Below, piece after piece: positions 23,227 through 33,753 of a stretch of 64,000 nt of DNA (positions within the stretch are counted from its first letter, which is position 1; the number at the start of each line of letters is the position of its first letter). The stretch is from Reticulascus tulasneorum (Eukaryota > Ascomycota > Sordariomycetes > Glomerellales > Reticulascaceae): assembly GCA_001557505.1 (NCBI GenBank), contig LSAX01000002.1:992001-1056000 (forward strand), read 5' to 3'. The notes under the pieces were generated by a model that did no database searches, had not been told where the DNA came from, and was given only the letters and a program-made list of their open reading frames with translations. The position numbers and the translations under genes were made by a program.

Positions 23227-26037
23227 TCAATCCACATCCTGCGCATCCCCGCGCCGAAATGCTGGGTTCTGCAGCGCAGCCGCAGCCGCAATATTAAGCT
23301 CTGCTTGCGCGGCTTGAAAGCCCGCCTGTTGCGCCTGCAGATCCATGGGCATTCCATGGAAGCCGTAGCCAAACGGTAGGTTTGGGTACATGTAATTCAT
23401 CCCAATCTGCCCAAGGTGTTGCTGCTGCCCGAAACCTAACTGGTATGGAACCATGGCCGGGTCCGGGTGATGGTGCATGGCCTGCGCACCGGGGTTGATG
23501 GGATCTTGTAACCCGCCGCCGTAGAATGGCATCGCAAACGGTGGCACGCCAGCCCAGAGCATGTTGATGCGATCTAGCCAGCCTTGCTGATGTTGTTGCT
23601 CCTGGTTCAGATGCTGGGGAGGTCTCACGGGGCGATTCCCCGCGGCTGCACCAAGGTCTTCGTTCATAGCTTGCACCTTGGCTGCAGGACGCGCCTTCGC
23701 TTGACGCATGGGGCCACCAAACTCGGGAAGTGCCACCTCGGCTCTCATCTTCATCCGGCCCACTGGTTGACGAGGTAAGCGAGCCCGGGCGAGGACTTGC
23801 CGCGCAGCTCGTGCCGCGACGTCTACTTGGGGTACAGGGGCAGCCTGAGCTCGGTTGGCGAGATGAGGCATGTCAGGCAGCTGGCGATCGGGAACCTGGG
23901 GAGGCGCCAGTCGGTTCATCACGAGCCCCAGCCGGCGTTGCAGTCTCTCTTCAAGGCCTGCCATCCGCTGGAGCCCAAGATTTTGCATGTCCTGGCCTGC
24001 AATATGGGCCCTGAGTTCGGCATTGTTCGCCCTCGCATCGGCTTCGGCACCAAGGACCACCTGATTAATGTTCTGCAGCAAGCCGTGGATATTCTCAACA
24101 CGCCTTAGCTCAGCAGCACGATGTTGGTAAGGGTCATTAGTCTTTCGTTTTTGATCATCCTCTGCTACCTTTTCTGACATCTTAAACTGCAGAAGCTCCG
24201 CAGTGATGTCAGGGTTCTCTTCCACCACCTTTTTCCGCGCCTCTTCCTCAGCTCGCCGCACTTCCAAGTCGTGACGCTGCTCAACGCTATCAAAGAGTGG
24301 GCAATTCCCCTTCTTCCCACCTCTAGTAGCGTCATCAAAGTGGGCGTAGTCGCAGGACTTCGAGCAAACGTAGCATTGAACGTTGCGGCAGCCTTGTCGC
24401 GTGCACATCATTTTGTTGCAGCCATTTTCCTTGATGAAGGGAGTGGCACCTGCCAATTGAGTTAGCTCTCGGCAACCCCATGCGGGTACTACGGCTTAGA
24501 TGGAAGAGATGTAGAACAGGTGAGACTTACATTTGTTGCACTTTCGGATCATGGCAGCAGACATGGCTTCCTCGATTTGTCGCCGTGCCGAGATTCCATG
24601 ATCGCGAGCCGCCTCCTCACACGTCTTGGGGATATGCGTCTCGTCCCTGCAAATACGACAGCTGACGACGTGGCAATCGGGATTTGCGCAGCGGAACTCC
24701 TTGTCCTCTGTTACCGGGAGGCACTCGGCTGCATACGGACAGAAAGGGCAGGTCTCCAGATTCTCGATCCCAGCAAGTCGCAGGACGGCTTCGTACTCGA
24801 TACGATCCAAGGCTGCGGTCAAGTTGTCATCCAGGAACTTTCTCCGCTGCTCCATGCTGAATCCGGCACTGCAGCCATCCATCGACATGCAAGAGAGCTC
24901 ATATTTGGAAAGGCCGATGGCAGTCTCGGCATTTTTTCTGGCGCAATCGACGCAGAACCACTGCCGCAGGTTAGCCAGGCATGTTCTCCCCACAGTTGGT
25001 GGCCTCTACGTATAGAGAGCAAGGGTGAATTATCAACTCACATGGGCCGGATACCTATCGCATCGTATCATGCGATTCAGCGCAAAATCTCCGAAGCAGC
25101 ATCCACACTCAGACACGGCACCCTCTGCCTTGGCCATGTCGAAGTTGATTTGTTCTTCGCGCTCTTTGTTCGTTTTCGCATCCCGCTTCGCCGTATCCGC
25201 ATCGCAAATAAGGCGTGCGGCGCGTAGTTCCTCCAAGGCAAGCTTGCGTTCCTCGCAAGTGGTGTTCTCGATTGTCTCATCGAGCTTCTCTGGCTTGTAC
25301 TGCGCCTCGGCAACCGTCGAAGTCTTCTTCATGACAAACACCTCATCCTGCTTGCCATTCTGCCAATCCCAGACGATCTGACTCAAGGATACGTAAGCTG
25401 GAAGGAGGCAGTAGCCATGCTGCACAAGCTGTCGCTGGACGTTCCTCACGTGAACTCGTGGGAACTCTTGAGAGAGCACCTTCTTGCTGTACGTTGTTAG
25501 TAAATGCTCGCTATAGCAAATTGGCAATGCTATTTAGCAGCCAAGACATAGAAGCCCCTTTGCCTCTATGCTTCACGGCCTTAGCTGCAAGTGCAAACTT
25601 CCAAGAATACTCCTAGAAACTCCGCATATGCTTGTTGTTGCGCAAAAGAAATCGGAGACGCCATGGATACAAGAGAGGTGGGCCAGCAACACAAAAATAA
25701 AAAGGAACGGCAAAGGGAATACTTACGCCAACTCCTTGTAAATATGTGACTTAATCTGTGCGCGATATCCATCAACGTCGAATTTAGCTCGGGCCTTCGC
25801 CACTTCGTCTTCACCGTCAGAATCCTCCCGTTTCCGCTTCAGCTTGTTTGCTGCTCGAGGTTTCTTTGCATACGGCTGTCCGCTTTCGGCCAGGTTAAGA
25901 ATGCAGTCTATGATACTGTCTTGGTTATACTGGTGATCTACTGCGGTCTTCGCGAGAAATTCGGGACAAATGTCAGGGAAGAGCGCCAAGACCGCGTCCA
26001 TGCAAGGATCCTTTGCGGTGTCTGTAGTGGTCGCCAT
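23227..26037 (-). CDS. RBR (RING-IBR-RING) E3 ubiquitin ligase, RNF216/TRIAD3-like
   Basis: Four exons: 26037-25727, 25486-25042, 24960-24531 and 24449-23227, giving about 802 residues. Junctions read HIYKELAKKVLSQEF, RYPAHWFCVDCARKNAE and RKCNKCATPFIKENGC. Residues about 10-55 form a CUE/UBA-like helical region (DAVLALFPDICPEFLA). RING1 starts at ECGCCFGDFALNRMIRC. The IBR contains CPFCPYAAECLPV and CRICRDETHIPKTCEE. RING2 begins with C393 and C396 and has NGC406NKMMC, so C406 is the predicted thioester cysteine. RING order and the TCEEAARD segment resemble RNF216. The last 350 residues are Gln/Ala/Pro-rich, probably disordered. An in-frame ATG at 26244 would add 69 residues; I prefer 26037 because its context (GAGATGG) is good and conservation starts there. 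Substrates are unknown. Confidence 0.85.
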
Positions 26038-27930
26038 CTCGGAAGGCGGCGCTGGTTTGCGCAACAATGTTAGGCTTCCCAGACGGCCATTTGCAAAGGC
26101 TCGCTTGTGCGGAGGGAGCGGTGGTAAGTAGTGCCGTTCCTTGAGGTTGCCGATTCCCGCCTGACCTGATCGTCGTGGTTGGGAGCCCTGAGACTCGGGT
26201 ACTTTCCTTGAGGTAAGACTTGGTTTGCAAAGCAAAACGCCCATCCTAAAGTTCGGCGACAAAGCCGTCGTCAGCGGGCGGAAAGCAAGGGGATATTCTG
26301 GTTAGGGAATAGTCGGGGGTAAACGAGCAGAGTCTGAACATCGAAAGGCGCAAGGAACATGAATCCGTATTAGGATAACGGCTATCACATGCCGACTAGG
26401 CTGCAACCATGATAGTAGCACACGAGGAGAAGGATATCGCAGGGAAGGAAGGAGAGAACAATGATGATTTGTGTAGGGATTTCTTGAGTAGAGAAAAAAA
26501 AGTAAAACGAAAAAGAAAGGAACGAAAAGGGAGCGGTTGAGATGATGCGCGGCAATCCGGTTCCCAAAGTTACACATGAGCGTCGGGGGCGGGGATGAAG
26601 AAAATGCGATGCGTGATGGAGATGCAGGCAAGTGGACGGATGGCTCAAAGTTCAGACCGAACCCGGGCATCTGGTGAGGGTATCGCCAGAAACTTCCAAG
26701 GGTAGCAGGTGGGCAGAATGTATCTTCGGAGGGTGCTGAGGCATAAAAGAGGTTTGGAATTCACTTACCACCGGGGGGGCCGACGAGATGTGAGAATATG
26801 ATCGGAGATGATGTTTATCTAGGGAAGATGAAGTCGTGAAGGACGATTCGGTTTGGCTCTTTATTAATGGATGTCGAAATCCTCGCCTGGGCAGCTTCGT
26901 TCTGTTGCGGACCTGCGCGGACCTGCCGAAGCGGGGGGTGGGAGGAGAGTGCGAGAGAGAGTGCGAGCGCTGAGTGAAATTGTGATGAGAGAGTGAAAGA
27001 GTGAGTGAGTGAGAGAAGCAAACGGCGAGCCTGCCGAAATATCAAGTGAGGCTGTTGCGGCTGCACCACCTCGATTTGTTCACTCGTATCGCAAGCAGGC
27101 CAGCCCCAAGGCGAAGCGAAGACGAAGGCTTCCTGGCCTTGTTCTCACTCTGTCCACCACGCCATGGAGCGGGACTCCGCGCCGGTTCAGTGGTGGGTGG
27201 GAGCTACGCTAAAAGTGGGAGCGACAATTCCTTTGCGGAATTTCCACAAAGGTGTTTTTCTTCTTCTTCTTCCTCTTCTTTACGCTTTGTCGTAATTTCG
27301 ACAGCTGAGGCAGGAACGTACACGACGGGAAGGGAAGCTGGAGATGAGGTCTGGATGTATCGGTCGATCGGCGTCCAGGGATGGGGATTGGGGCCCTAGA
27401 TCAGTTGGATGGGCCGGGGTTATAAACGGTACATGGCAGCGCAGCACAGCAATCGAGCAAAGCCGCATGCAAGGGATGGTGATTGGGGATGGGGACGGGG
27501 GTGGGTGATGGGTGATGGGGATGGCACGGATGGGAAAAGAGCATGGGTGTGATGGATGGATGGGGCATGGGGTCCAATGTAAACTGGAAGATGATGATGA
27601 TGATGCTGGGAACCAACGACCTAACCCCAACACTACCTTAGGTAGGCGGGCGGGAGCGGGCACCGGGTCCGCTTTATTTATTATTACCCTACCTCTGCCC
27701 AGATACATCCAAGTACGTACGGTACAGCTGGGGCAGATGCGGCGCTACAGGAGCTGAAATGTTGCACGAGTATAATAATACATACAGACACCACTCCTCT
27801 CGCACCTGGGTTTGGCAGTACTGCCCAAGTAGGAAGTAGGTGGATAACCACCTACCTTGAGGTACGGCAAGGGCGAGGTCACGTAAGGTGAGGTACTGAT
27901 TTAGCTGGCTGTAGTACTCAGTACTACTGT

Positions 27931-27952
27931 ACCTTACCTTACCTTACCTTAC
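27931..27952 (+). repeat. (ACCTT)n tandem repeat
   Basis: Four ACCTT units followed by the palindrome-like ACGTACGGTAC. It sits in a stretch of TACC/GGTA-rich sequence. Confidence 0.8.
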
Positions 27953-28305
27953 GTACGGTACTAAGGTGTAATAGTAAGATGTCATTCTCGGGATAATGAG
28001 TAACTTAGCAGCAGGGTCGAGTATGCGGACTAGGTAGATTACTACTAATTACTCTATCCCATGGCAAAAATGATTATGTCGGTTCTCGTCTAGGTACACG
28101 GACTTATTAGCCTCAGTACATACCTAGGTAACCAGGAGTTTGGGAGCATGTGCGCGTGCGGAGGAACTACGTGGGAACCGAACGTATTATGGGGTCAGAC
28201 AATCAATTTTTTTGGTCCCCGAGAGGAAAAGCGAAGAAAAGGAAAAAAAGAGAAAAAGTCCAAAAATGGCCCCAAGTCAAAGTTCACCCCTCCTCCGCTA
28301 CTCCT

Positions 28306-28318
28306 CCCCCCCCCCCCC
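28306..28318 (+). repeat. Homopolymer C run
   Basis: Thirteen consecutive C. Confidence 0.85.
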
Positions 28319-28792
28319 AACCAAGTAGAACGGAATAAGGTAAAGGCTACTTATTAGCGCCGGGCCAGCCACAAACACCTCCCCAAGATCACCTATCTAG
28401 TCTAGTCACTCGGGTTTGCAGTCCATAGAAAACCCAAATCCTGTCCGATGTTTCTCGTAGCGACGGACGAGTAGAAGGAGGAGGATACGAGCACACAAGT
28501 CCGATTTGACCAGCCCAGGGCAGAGACGGGGGGCCGGGATTTGTGGACTAATGTGATGCGATGCGTGTGATACATCAAAACTCCTCGCTGAATAAATGCC
28601 TATTGATGCGTGTTACACTTAGTACGGACCTGTATACGTAGCACATACGGTCGCGAAAATCCAGTCCGGCAACAAGAGGGCCCAGTTCGATTGGAGATTG
28701 CCTCGTACCCTACGAGGACAGGGTTGTACGAGCCGTGCAGCCAAACCACATGACCAAGCAAACGACGGTGTGGGTAAAAGGTGGGATGGCAC

Positions 28793-28813
28793 GATGGATG
28801 GATGGATGGATGG
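28793..28813 (+). repeat. (GATG)n microsatellite
   Basis: Five GATG units in intergenic DNA. Confidence 0.85.
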
Positions 28814-29003
28814 GATTGTCAAGACTCTCGCATCTCCAATCCGAATCCGCGGAGTCTTGGTCGTTCATCATCCGCGTAACCAACCAGCGATAACCCGGCC
28901 ACCAATCTCCGGTTCTGGAAAATGCTAGTGGAGCAGCGTTGGATGTGCTGGGCTTGCTATGCGAAGCACGCATGTATGTACCTCGCACGCGCTGAAGCCC
29001 GCA

Positions 29004-29015
29004 CCCCCCCCCCCC
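29004..29015 (+). repeat. Homopolymer C run
   Basis: Twelve consecutive C within otherwise mixed intergenic sequence. Confidence 0.85.
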
Positions 29016-30085
29016 GCCACGGCCTGGCCCTCGAATCGGGAATGGCGTCAGATAGCCGACTGTATTGGGTTGGGCCCTTTCGTTACGATATACGCTCCAT
29101 GCTATGGAAATCCCTCCCCAAAGAAACTTCGGATCTCGGGGTTACCAGTTTCTCCCCCAATATTTTCTCTCTCTCCCATTTTCCATCCCGGGCCCCTGCA
29201 CGTTCGGGGTATCATACACAGTTTCATCACGACGAGTCTAAGACAGCACAAACTACAATCATTACCCGAGGAGGTACATGCTGCTACTTCCAATGGCCAA
29301 AATGACGATGGACTGGACTTGTTCCGTCTCTGCATCCGCACTCTGCATTCTGACACTGCTTGCCAAGTCCCGCCGGCCGGCGTCGACAAGGCCCTCCAAG
29401 CCCGCTTTCCGAAAGTACTAGATCGGACGCGGAGTCATTGCCGACCAGAGGCATTGGTCGAATCTTCCCAGCCGCACTGGTGGTGGCGCCCTGTAGATGG
29501 GTAATAAGCATGTAATCGACGATAGCCTCTCCTCCGTAAGACCCCTACAGGCCACCTGCACAACCCCGGTTCAGCAAGATGATTGTTTGTCGGGTTAGAG
29601 AACGGCCTTGTCTCTGTCAGCAGAGGCTCTCGGACCATTAACCCAACCAACATGGGGGGGGGGCCATATGCCGCGAGACTCAAACCCCGGGCGGATTAGT
29701 GTTCACAACTCGCAACAGGTTTTCGTTGCGCCCTGCCTTGACCCAAGTCACGTCCTTCACCGGCTGCTGATTACGGATCTTCTTTCCTAACTGAGGAATT
29801 ATAGCTACCTGGCCTCGATGGCACTGAGGCATGCCCTTCTCGGAGTTATCCCACGTCCTCGTTGTCTGAATTGGTGGAATGGAAGTGCGCGCCGGAGTTC
29901 CACTATCACCGCAGCTCTCGGAGATAGGGTCCCGCACGCAGACCGCCAGCGTCAAGTGCGTAGCTATCTTGAGATCAAAAGACGTTGAGCCTATTCATAG
30001 CATAAGGCAGAGGTTGATTAGTTATCATAAGGAACTACTAGTACCCGCATAATGTAGCCCTGCGGTTGCGGTCGTGTAGTCAACA

Positions 30086-31153
30086 TCAAGTGAATATTCG
30101 AAGTGGAGTACTGATTCCAACCCCCGGATCATTGAATCTCAGCCCAACATCCAACCCCGAAACTTCGTCCAGCTCCTCCGAACTCAGCTCAAAGGAACAG
30201 CAGTCTAGGTTCTGGGCCAATCGCTCCGCGTTATTTGACTTCGGGATAACAACCACCCCCCTCTGCGTGCACCACCTCAACAGTACCTGCCCCGGTGTCT
30301 TGCCGTGCCTGTCCGCGATACCCTTCACAATCGGGTGCTCCAGCAGCGGCAACACGTTCTTCGCACGCGGATTCCCGAGCTCGAGGAACGACTGCGGGCC
30401 GAACGTGGAGTAGGCGGTCACAGCGATGTTGTTCTCCTGCGCCATCTGGATGAGCTGCGGCTGCGTCAGGTAGGGGTGGTGCTCGACTTGCAGTACCGAA
30501 GGAGGGACTTTGGCGTAGGTTAGGAGGTCGTAGATCAGCTGGGTGTGGAAGTTGGAGACGCCAATGGAGTTAAGGATGCCGCTCTTGTTGGCGGCGCTCT
30601 TTACGAGGGATTCAAGCGCTCCCCATGTCTCGGAAATGGGTACCTTGGCTAGGGGAGATACCCGCGATTGCTCCTTGTCCAACCACCAGCATGGCCATTT
30701 GATCTCGGAAGGTGGGATGTATTCCTGGGCAACGGGGAAATGTATGAGGAAAAGGTCCAGGTAGTCCAGGCCCCAGGTCTCGGTCTCGACCTTGGCCATT
30801 TCGATGGCGTGCACACGCTTGTGGTAATTGTTCCACAGTTTCGAGGTGATGAACATGTCCTCCCTCTTCACCAACCCATCCCTGATGGCCCGCTGGACGC
30901 CCAGGCCCGCCTCGCCACTGTTTCGGTAGTCGTATGCTCCGTCGATGTGGCGATAGCCTATCTTGATGGCGTTGTAAACGGCGTCTGCGGCTCTCTCCTG
31001 GGGAACTTTCCAGATGCCGAATCCGACCTGCGGCATATGCTACGGCCCCCCCCGTTAGTCTACTGGCGATTATCCTAGGTCATGGCATGTTCATGCTATG
31101 CAGGAGGGACTTACGTGGCCCGATGCCAGCTTGATTCTTGGGACTTTAGGCAT
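30086..31153 (-). CDS. Aldo-keto reductase, D-xylose reductase type
   Basis: NAD(P)H-dependent reductase of aldehydes or pentoses (AKR2-like); xylose reductases make xylitol as the first step of pentose use. Exon 1 is 31153-31115 (MPKVPRIKLASGH) and exon 2 is 31039-30086; the intron (GTAAGT, GACTAAC, GTAG) contains a run of eight G. The product is about 330 residues. The AKR tetrad is present: D46 and Y51 in HIDGAYDYRN, K80 in TSKLWNN, H113 in LIHFP. The cofactor motif IPKSNNAERLAQN and the C-terminal LRFNDPG match xylose reductases. The segment after HFP is WPCWWLDKE where classic enzymes have a YPPGW-like motif, so the substrate could differ. A GGCTAA site for XlnR/Xyr1-type regulators lies about 145 bases upstream. 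Confidence 0.85.
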
Positions 31154-31759
31154 TGTGCAGATTGAAGAGGTACTACTTACTGCACAGTTCAAATGTGCTT
31201 ACTAGGAATCGAAGAGAATGGAGTCGGTGTTTCAATTGTGCGGATTACAACCCTACGCCCTTTATCTGTGCTTCATGATTGTCACTTTTTGCAGCGGCTA
31301 ATGATAACTTGTCTGTAAAATGACGATGATGATTAATGGAGCTATCGCAAAAGCACGGTACATACATATCTGCATCCTTGACGATCTGCACCCTTAGCAC
31401 CGAAGTATCGATGAAGTCGGATCAAAGATAAGATAGTCGGCGTGTTTCGTAGAATCGTTTGATATCACCGTAGAATGGTAGAAAATAATACTTACCCACG
31501 TTACAAGAGACGATAAGTAGCTATGTGAGGCTATGTGAAGCTCAGCATACCCAGATGAGAGGTCTCATTGTACTCATATTGTACGTCTATCTCTCTGTAC
31601 CTTGCAGCTCCGGGATGCCCTAGATGAATGGGGGAGTGGGGCTGCAGATCATCACCCAAACCAAACCACCAAGCATGAGCTCCCATCCAGCCTCATCTTC
31701 AACTCCCAAAGTCTCGCAACAGCAAATCGAAGAAGCAGTAGCTACTCGGCACGGCAATC
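31154..31759. promoter_or_regulatory. Divergent promoter region of the reductase and SEH1 genes
   Basis: 606 bases. It holds GGCTAA at 31296-31301 and GATA-factor type sites (AGATAAGATAG at 31426-31436, CGATAAG near 31511). Two ATGs at 31624 and 31675 are in one frame with each other and out of frame with SEH1. If transcription starts before them they would act as an overlapping upstream ORF. Confidence 0.5.
31296..31301 (+). promoter_or_regulatory. Candidate XlnR/Xyr1 binding site GGCTAA
   Basis: Matches the core GGCTAA/GGCTAR known for xylanase and xylose-reductase regulators of moulds, 143-148 bases upstream of the reductase ATG and in reverse orientation to it. A six-base match alone is weak; the context gives it meaning. 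Confidence 0.35.
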
Positions 31760-33100
31760 ATGTCCTCTTACCCCCAAGAAACCCCTCCTCCAGTCGACGA
31801 AAAGACAAACTTCGACCTCAACCTCCAGCACGGGCACAAGGACCTTGTGCAAGCTGTCGCATTCAACGCGTACGGCGACCGATGCGCCACGGGGTCTGTC
31901 GACGGCAAGATACGAGTGTTCAATCGCCATAAGGACGGCACCTGGCGAATATGCGACACCTGGAGCGCCCATGGAGGAGAAATTCTAGAGGTAAACACCT
32001 TCACCCGTGACCACGGCATCGGGCAGGAACACGACGAGACTGACAGCTCTGCTAAACAGATCCAATGGCTCCCACCCACCATCTACCCTAACCTCGTCGC
32101 CTCCCTCGGCATAGGCGGCCGCTTCAAGCTCTGGGCCGAAGATCCTTCCGCGGCGCCCGGCCGCCGCTTCAGCACGGGTAACCGTTCCTCGAGCAGCAAG
32201 GCAGCCTTTGAAACCCGCTCCAGCAAATCCCCCTATCGGTCCTTCTCCATGAAGCACAACGAGGAGACCCGCCACACATACCTCGCCCTACTGGCCGCCG
32301 ACGGTAGGCTGATCATCTACGAGAACGAGCAGCCCGAGAACATGGCCGACTACACGTCCATCGACGAGTTCTCCATCTGCCCCAAGCCCAGCCGCGGCGA
32401 GGAGGTTGCGTTCACTGTGCGCTTCGACCCCAACCCAGACCCGTGCTATGCGGCTCTGCGAGCGGGCGTTGCGGCCGAATCGTTGGGCATCGTGGTTGCG
32501 GGCATGACGACCGTGAAGATTTACCGGTCGAGGGAGGTCGTCACCGCTAGTTACGGCGTGGCGCAGACCCAGAAAGAGTTCTACCTTGCAACAGAGGTGG
32601 GCGTGCACAGGGGATTAGTCCGCGGGGTTGCGTGGGCGCCGGGGAATATCAGAGGGTACGATATCATTGCCACGGCCTGCCAGGATGGGTTTGTCGGGGT
32701 CTTTCGAATCGACACGCCACACTCGTCCGATGATGGAAAGTCCTGGTCGACGTCTGATCTCACCAGGCACGAAGACCAATCGCAAGCGTCTTCTGTGAGA
32801 GGGTCTGTGGTCGAGAAGCACCACCACTCCGGGCTGAGCGCCAGCTTGGCCAAGTCCGGCTCTAATGGAGATAGGCACTCCTCTGGCCAGCCCGGGCAAG
32901 TGAGGCATGTTGTGAAAGAGATCGCGAAGCTGGATACCCATCGTACTCCTGTTTGGAGAGTGGCGTTTGATGATGATGGTCAGATCCTTGGGAGCACGGG
33001 AGATGATGGGAAGCTGATATGCTACCGTCAAACTCCGAACGGGACGTGGGCTAAGAGCTCGGAGCTGGCAATGGTGAAGACGAGGATGGCAACCCCTTGA
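31760..33100 (+). CDS. seh1: SEH1 nucleoporin (WD40), also of the SEA/GATOR2 complex
   Basis: WD40 propeller of the nuclear pore Y-complex; it also serves in the TORC1-regulating SEA complex. I place a 69-nt intron at 31991-32059 (GTAAAC, GCTAAAC, CAG), so exons are 31760-31990 and 32060-33100 and the product is about 423 residues. The intron is a multiple of three without a stop, so the frame stays open without splicing. Removing it joins HGGEILE to IQWLPPTIYPNLVASLG as in SEH1 family members, while the intervening VNTFTRDHGIGQEHD looks unlike a propeller blade. Visible blades include HKDLVQAVAFNAYGDRCATGSVDGKIRVF, GGRFKLWAED, VRGVAWAPG and HRTPVWRVAFDDDGQILGSTGDDGKLICY. Ser/His-rich loops interrupt the last blades. 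Confidence 0.87.
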   Translation: MSSYPQETPPPVDEKTNFDLNLQHGHKDLVQAVAFNAYGDRCATGSVDGKIRVFNRHKDGTWRICDTWSAHGGEILEVNTFTRDHGIGQEHDETDSSAKQIQWLPPTIYPNLVASLGIGGRFKLWAEDPSAAPGRRFSTGNRSSSSKAAFETRSSKSPYRSFSMKHNEETRHTYLALLAADGRLIIYENEQPENMADYTSIDEFSICPKPSRGEEVAFTVRFDPNPDPCYAALRAGVAAESLGIVVAGMTTVKIYRSREVVTASYGVAQTQKEFYLATEVGVHRGLVRGVAWAPGNIRGYDIIATACQDGFVGVFRIDTPHSSDDGKSWSTSDLTRHEDQSQASSVRGSVVEKHHHSGLSASLAKSGSNGDRHSSGQPGQVRHVVKEIAKLDTHRTPVWRVAFDDDGQILGSTGDDGKLICYRQTPNGTWAKSSELAMVKTRMATP

Positions 33101-33753
33101 ACAAGCCAGCCTGCATGAATTTGAGTCGAGCCAGACGAAGTGACGGGCGAACCGCTACAAAGCATCATGCCCATGAATGCCATCCCCTGCCGACGAAGTC
33201 TTGCCCTTTAGAATTGGCAAGTGCCCCCGGGATGAAAGCCGCCGCGTAAGTCGCAATCTCGACATCATCATCCCGGCATCCACCCACATCTCTACCGCTG
33301 CACCATGTGGGGATAGCAGAGGATTACTTCTGGTGCCAGGCCCAAGACACGCAGAGTCGTGCCGTGTACACCGAAAACCCGCCATGGCATGTACAGTAAG
33401 AGACACTTGCATAGATGCCGTGTCCCATGCCGTTTGCGAGAGGGAAGGCTGGGTTGTGAGCCCAGACAGATGTATATTAGATATTAGACAGCCTAAATGT
33501 CACCTGATGCTTGAGATGAGATAGATGGATGTCATGGCTACTTTCTATCTAATTGATGTGATCTTCAAGACTGCTTCGATGCGTTCCAAGTCTATCAACT
33601 GACACGTTGCGATTCCCTACGAGAATGGAAATCTCGCATCGGTTCCGGAAAAGTGGATGAACTCAGTGAGACACAGGTCAAGGCATCACTGCAAGCACGT
33701 ATGGAACATCGTTAAACCCAACTTCTATGATTATATCTACAAGTCCTTTATCC
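33101..33753. other. Convergent 3' region between SEH1 and BMS1
   Basis: 653 bases of 3' flanking DNA. No gene is seen. Confidence 0.55.

Larger units (their letters stand above)
26038..30085. other. Four-kilobase low-complexity gene desert
   Basis: Lies between the divergent RBR ligase start and the reductase stop. It holds many short repeats: ACCTT units at 27931-27952, GATG units at 28793-28813, C runs at 28306-28318 and 29004-29015, and GAGT-type stretches near 26940-27020. Scattered TACCTA/GGTA palindromes also occur. Open frames here are short, use biased composition and look like no known family. I see no tRNA or rRNA. The part next to 26038 must contain the ligase promoter and leader. 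Confidence 0.55.

Noticed and set aside
26302..26670. Minus-strand open frame upstream of the RBR ligase as its missing N-terminus
   Set aside because: Ser/Phe-rich low-complexity content and no in-frame splice connection that I could find.
31624..31932. Frame of 102 codons overlapping the SEH1 start as a real gene
   Set aside because: It overlaps the conserved SEH1 N-terminus in another frame; at most it acts as an upstream ORF.
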